From Chloroflexota bacterium (GTDB lineage: Bacteria; Chloroflexota; Chloroflexia; Thermomicrobiales; UBA6265), in contig JAHWJF010000110.1 of NCBI GenBank assembly GCA_019348515.1, positions 1-8,865 on the forward strand: a DNA stretch of 8,865 bases, written 5' to 3'. The notes beneath the pieces were generated by a model. It did no database searches. It had not been told where the DNA came from and saw only the letters and a program-made list of their open reading frames with translations. Below are positions 6,092-8,865 of this stretch, in pieces (position 1 is the stretch's first letter; each line of letters starts with the position of its first letter). The position numbers and the translations under genes are program-made.

Positions 6092-8851
6092 ATGAACCTC
6101 GACGTGCAACCGCAAACACTCCAGGTCATGTCTCTCCTGGATCATCTAGGCGACGCTCTGTTCCTCCTGGACAGTCAGTTCCGCGTCACCGTCCAGAACG
6201 CGGCCGCCGACCGCTTGAGCGCGCGCCAGGCCTCCACCACCGCTGCCGCTCCGCTCTGGGACTGCTGGGAATCTTCGACCGCGGAATTCCTCCAGGAGCA
6301 CCTGCGACGGGTGCTATCAGACGGCGCCTCCGTGCACTATGAGCATCATGCTCGCGAGGCCTCCGGCCGGGACCTCTGGCTGGATCTCCATATCCTGCCG
6401 GCCGACACGGGCCTCGCTGTCGTGGTGCAGGACATCACCACGCAAAAGCAGGATGCGGTCGCCGCGCGCGTTCTTCGCCATCTCGAAAGCGAGTTCGCGG
6501 GTCTCACCGGCGCCGGTGACCTCGACCAAGACGCGTTGCACCACGATGACTCAAGGCTGCGCCGTGCTCTCGAAGCAACCATCACCCTCATCGCCGAACG
6601 TACGCGGCGGGACCAGCGGGCCAGGCAACTGCAAGATCTGACCGCGGCGCTCTCGGCCGCTCTCGACCCCAAAGCCGTGGGCAAAGCGATCATCGAGCGC
6701 GCCATGCCAACCCTTGGCGCCAATGCCGGCAACGTCTTCCTCCTCGATACCGACAACCAAGAGCTGATGAATCTGGCTGTGCTGGGGTACGAGCCGGAAA
6801 TCGAGCGGTGGGCGCAGCGATTGCCGCTGGACGGCCCAACCCTGGTGGCTGAGGTGGCTCGAAGCGGCACGCCAATCCTGCTGTCCACGTGGGAAGAGCG
6901 GATTGCGCGCTACCCGCATCACCGCAGCGTGCATGCCAAAGACGGTGACCGGGCCGTGGCCGGCCTGCCGCTCAAGGCCGAGGGGAAGATCATCGGCGCA
7001 CTCTCGCTGGCCTTTCCCACCGACCGCCCGTTCGATGAGGACGACCGGCTCTTTATGACAACCGTGGCCGATCTCTGCGCCCAGGCGCTAGAGCGATCCC
7101 GATTGTATGAGGCAGTACGTCTGAGCGAGACCCGTTTCCGCCAGCTTGCGGACTCCATCCCCCAGATCGCCTGGGTGACTGGCCCAGATGGCGTAACCCT
7201 GGAGTATCTGAACGAGCAATGGTTCGATTACACCGGCGTGGATCCCAACCTGGGCACGACGGTCCAGGTCAATGAGCCGATCCACCCTGATGACTTGCCC
7301 AGAGTGCTGGAGCGCCGGGGTGAGGCGCTTCGCGCTGGCGAAGCCTTCGTCAGTGAATTGCGATTGCGAGCCGGCGATGGCTCCTATCGCTGGTTCCTCA
7401 CCCGATCCGTGCCGGTGCATAACGGCAACGGAACGATTATCAAGTGGTTCGGGACATCGACTGACATTGACGACGCCAAGCGGGCAGAGACCAGCCAGCG
7501 CTTTCTGGCGGAGGTAAGCCGGGCTCTCGCCAGCTCCCTCGATCCCGAGGAGACGCTGCGGCGTCTCACCCACCTGGTGGTCCCGGCACTCGCCGATTAT
7601 TGCTTCGTCGACCTCACCGATGCAGACGGGAAGCTCCGGCGAGTGACCTGGGCCCATGCGGACCTCGCTGAGCAACACATCTTTGATGAGCACCTGGCCC
7701 GGTACCTTCCACCGCACCTCCATCCCGAGCACCCCATCTCGCGCACGCTAGAGACCGGAGAGGCGCAGTTCGTCCCCGACGTTACCGATTCGTGGCTCGA
7801 GCGCATTGCCTTCTCGCCACACCATTTGCAGTTCATGCGCGGACGGAAGGTCCGCTCCCAGATAACCGTCCCGCTCCGCGCCCGTGACCGCACCATCGGC
7901 GCGGTCACCCTCTGCTTCACCGATACATCTGGCAGACGGTTTACCGCTGAGAATTTCGGCCTCGCTCGCGACCTGGCGGAACGTGTCGGCCTGGCCCTCG
8001 ACAATGCACGGCTCTACACCGAGACGAGGGACGCCGAGTCGAAGGTGCGGCGCCTCCTCGACGCCGGTGTCGTCGGCGTCATCGTCACCAATTCGGATCG
8101 AATCTTGGAGGCCAATGGCTACTTCCTGGAGATGGTTGGCTACACCCGGGAGGAACTGGACAGCGGTCGTCTCCACTGGCCAGAGATGACCCCACCGGAG
8201 TACACCGAGCAGGATGCTCGCGGGATCAGCGAACTGGAAGAGCGCGGCGTGTGCACCCCGTTCGAAAAGGAGTACATCCGCCGTGACGGCTCCCACATTC
8301 CGGTTCTGCTTGGGGCTGCCGCGCTGCAACGGGACCCGCCGCTCTGGATCTGCTTCATTCTCGATCTGACCGAGAGGAAGCGAGCCGAAGACGAGTGGCG
8401 CGCGTTCGTCGACGCGACTGCCCACGATTTGCGCAATCCACTCACCGCGGTCCTCGGTCAGACCCAGCTGCTGCAACGCCGGCTGCGGCGAGATGGTGGG
8501 GTCGATCCCGAGGATGCCGAGCCGAGACTGGCCGCTATCGCATCGTCGGCGGCGCGTGCGTCGGGTCTGATCGACGATCTCATGGACACGGCTCGGTTGC
8601 AGGCCGGTCAACCACTCGAGCTGCGTCAGACCTCGATGGATCTGGTATCGATGGTGCTGACGTGCGCTGAAGAGGCCCAGCGGATCGGCTCGTCCCACAC
8701 TGTGCGCGTGGCAGCTGATGCTGCCGTGTTAGGCGTCCACGCAGACAGGTCGCGCATCGAGCGCGTGATCCGCAATATGCTCGACAAAGCCATCAAATAC
8801 AGTCCAACCGGAGGCGATATCCTCATCCGCAACTTCCGTGACGAGCATTAA
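6092..8851 (+). CDS. Multi-sensor PAS/GAF histidine kinase with truncated ATPase domain
   Basis: A 919-residue soluble sensor kinase without membrane segments. Predicted order: PAS 1 (about 14-118, ending VVVQDITTQKQ), a charged helical linker (120-183), GAF 1 (185-337), PAS 2 of the PAS_3/PAC type (346-463, with SYRWFLTRSVP and FGTSTDIDDAKRAE), GAF 2 (470-641), PAS 3 (652-764, ending FILDLTERKRAE), then HisKA (766-840) with the phospho-accepting His778 in ATAHDLRNPLT. The catalytic ATPase domain starts at about 880 (HADRSRIERVIRN) but ends at 919, so the G1, F and G2 boxes are absent. In the N-box, N895 is kept but the expected second Asn is Lys899 (AAA codon). A normal HATPase domain needs roughly 70 more residues. 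As read, it could be phosphorylated in trans or act as a sensor without kinase activity, but autophosphorylation looks unlikely. The ligands of the sensor domains are unknown and no response regulator is visible. The start at 6092 lacks a Shine-Dalgarno; ATG 6128 is an alternative that would trim 12 residues. Confidence 0.88.
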   Translation: MNLDVQPQTLQVMSLLDHLGDALFLLDSQFRVTVQNAAADRLSARQASTTAAAPLWDCWESSTAEFLQEHLRRVLSDGASVHYEHHAREASGRDLWLDLHILPADTGLAVVVQDITTQKQDAVAARVLRHLESEFAGLTGAGDLDQDALHHDDSRLRRALEATITLIAERTRRDQRARQLQDLTAALSAALDPKAVGKAIIERAMPTLGANAGNVFLLDTDNQELMNLAVLGYEPEIERWAQRLPLDGPTLVAEVARSGTPILLSTWEERIARYPHHRSVHAKDGDRAVAGLPLKAEGKIIGALSLAFPTDRPFDEDDRLFMTTVADLCAQALERSRLYEAVRLSETRFRQLADSIPQIAWVTGPDGVTLEYLNEQWFDYTGVDPNLGTTVQVNEPIHPDDLPRVLERRGEALRAGEAFVSELRLRAGDGSYRWFLTRSVPVHNGNGTIIKWFGTSTDIDDAKRAETSQRFLAEVSRALASSLDPEETLRRLTHLVVPALADYCFVDLTDADGKLRRVTWAHADLAEQHIFDEHLARYLPPHLHPEHPISRTLETGEAQFVPDVTDSWLERIAFSPHHLQFMRGRKVRSQITVPLRARDRTIGAVTLCFTDTSGRRFTAENFGLARDLAERVGLALDNARLYTETRDAESKVRRLLDAGVVGVIVTNSDRILEANGYFLEMVGYTREELDSGRLHWPEMTPPEYTEQDARGISELEERGVCTPFEKEYIRRDGSHIPVLLGAAALQRDPPLWICFILDLTERKRAEDEWRAFVDATAHDLRNPLTAVLGQTQLLQRRLRRDGGVDPEDAEPRLAAIASSAARASGLIDDLMDTARLQAGQPLELRQTSMDLVSMVLTCAEEAQRIGSSHTVRVAADAAVLGVHADRSRIERVIRNMLDKAIKYSPTGGDILIRNFRDEH

Positions 8852-8865
8852 GACGGAAATTGGGC
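8852..8865 (+). other. Possible in-frame remnant of the kinase ATPase domain after the stop
   Basis: The codons directly after the TAA (8849-8851) read D-G-N-W in the same frame. Around the stop, RDEH-stop-DGNW resembles the variable strand-loop-strand that normally leads to the DxGxG box of histidine kinases. A single C-to-T change (CAA to TAA) would explain the stop. The window ends here, so only 14 bases can be judged. Confidence 0.35.

Noticed and set aside
7748..8698. 316-codon reading frame on the - strand
   Set aside because: It is antisense to the GAF/PAS/HisKA part of the kinase gene, whose + strand frame carries clear domain motifs.

Overview
The window is GC-rich bacterial DNA. 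It looks like Chloroflexota, most likely a Thermomicrobia/Sphaerobacter-type lineage. That placement is inferred from three things: the style of the secreted binding protein (signal peptide ending in a TPAAA-type motif, Thr-Pro/Ala-rich C-terminal tail), the dispersed TCATCCTGAGCG-type intergenic repeat, and a leaderless-looking gene start. No RNA genes, CRISPR array or transposase gene were found. Every convincing gene lies on the + strand.

Layout. Bases 1-76 are the last codons of a short-chain dehydrogenase/reductase. A short intergenic region follows, carrying a 92-bp imperfect inverted repeat and a partial extra copy of its arm. Bases 293-1492 encode a COG3964-type amidohydrolase. Bases 1493-1758 hold a second, composite inverted-repeat element and a -35-like box. 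Bases 1759-5703 encode a complete CUT2 (ribose/xylose-type) ABC importer in the order ATPase (rbsA-like), permease (rbsC-like), then a 285-nt gap and the periplasmic binding protein (rbsB-like). A 388-nt intergenic region with a strong 15-bp hairpin precedes a large multi-sensor histidine kinase (PAS-GAF-PAS-GAF-PAS-HisKA) at 6092-8851.

How the genes may work together. The importer is self-sufficient: tandem ATPase, a permease that presumably homodimerises, and a secreted binding protein. The binding protein keeps nearly all residues that contact ribose in E. coli RbsB, so a pentose or similar small sugar/polyol is the best guess for the substrate. The upstream dehydrogenase and amidohydrolase could process an imported or acylated compound, but no experiment or conserved pathway is visible here, and the repeat element between them and the transporter may separate transcription. 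The kinase is a separate unit with no visible partner response regulator.

The most notable observation is the kinase C-terminus. Its ATPase domain carries a Lys where the Mg-ATP-binding Asn of the N-box is expected. It then stops at a TAA before the G1/F/G2 boxes, and the few codons after the stop still read like continuation of the domain. This suggests a decaying or non-catalytic kinase, or a sequence error. I see no clear evidence of a wholly new biological system in this window.
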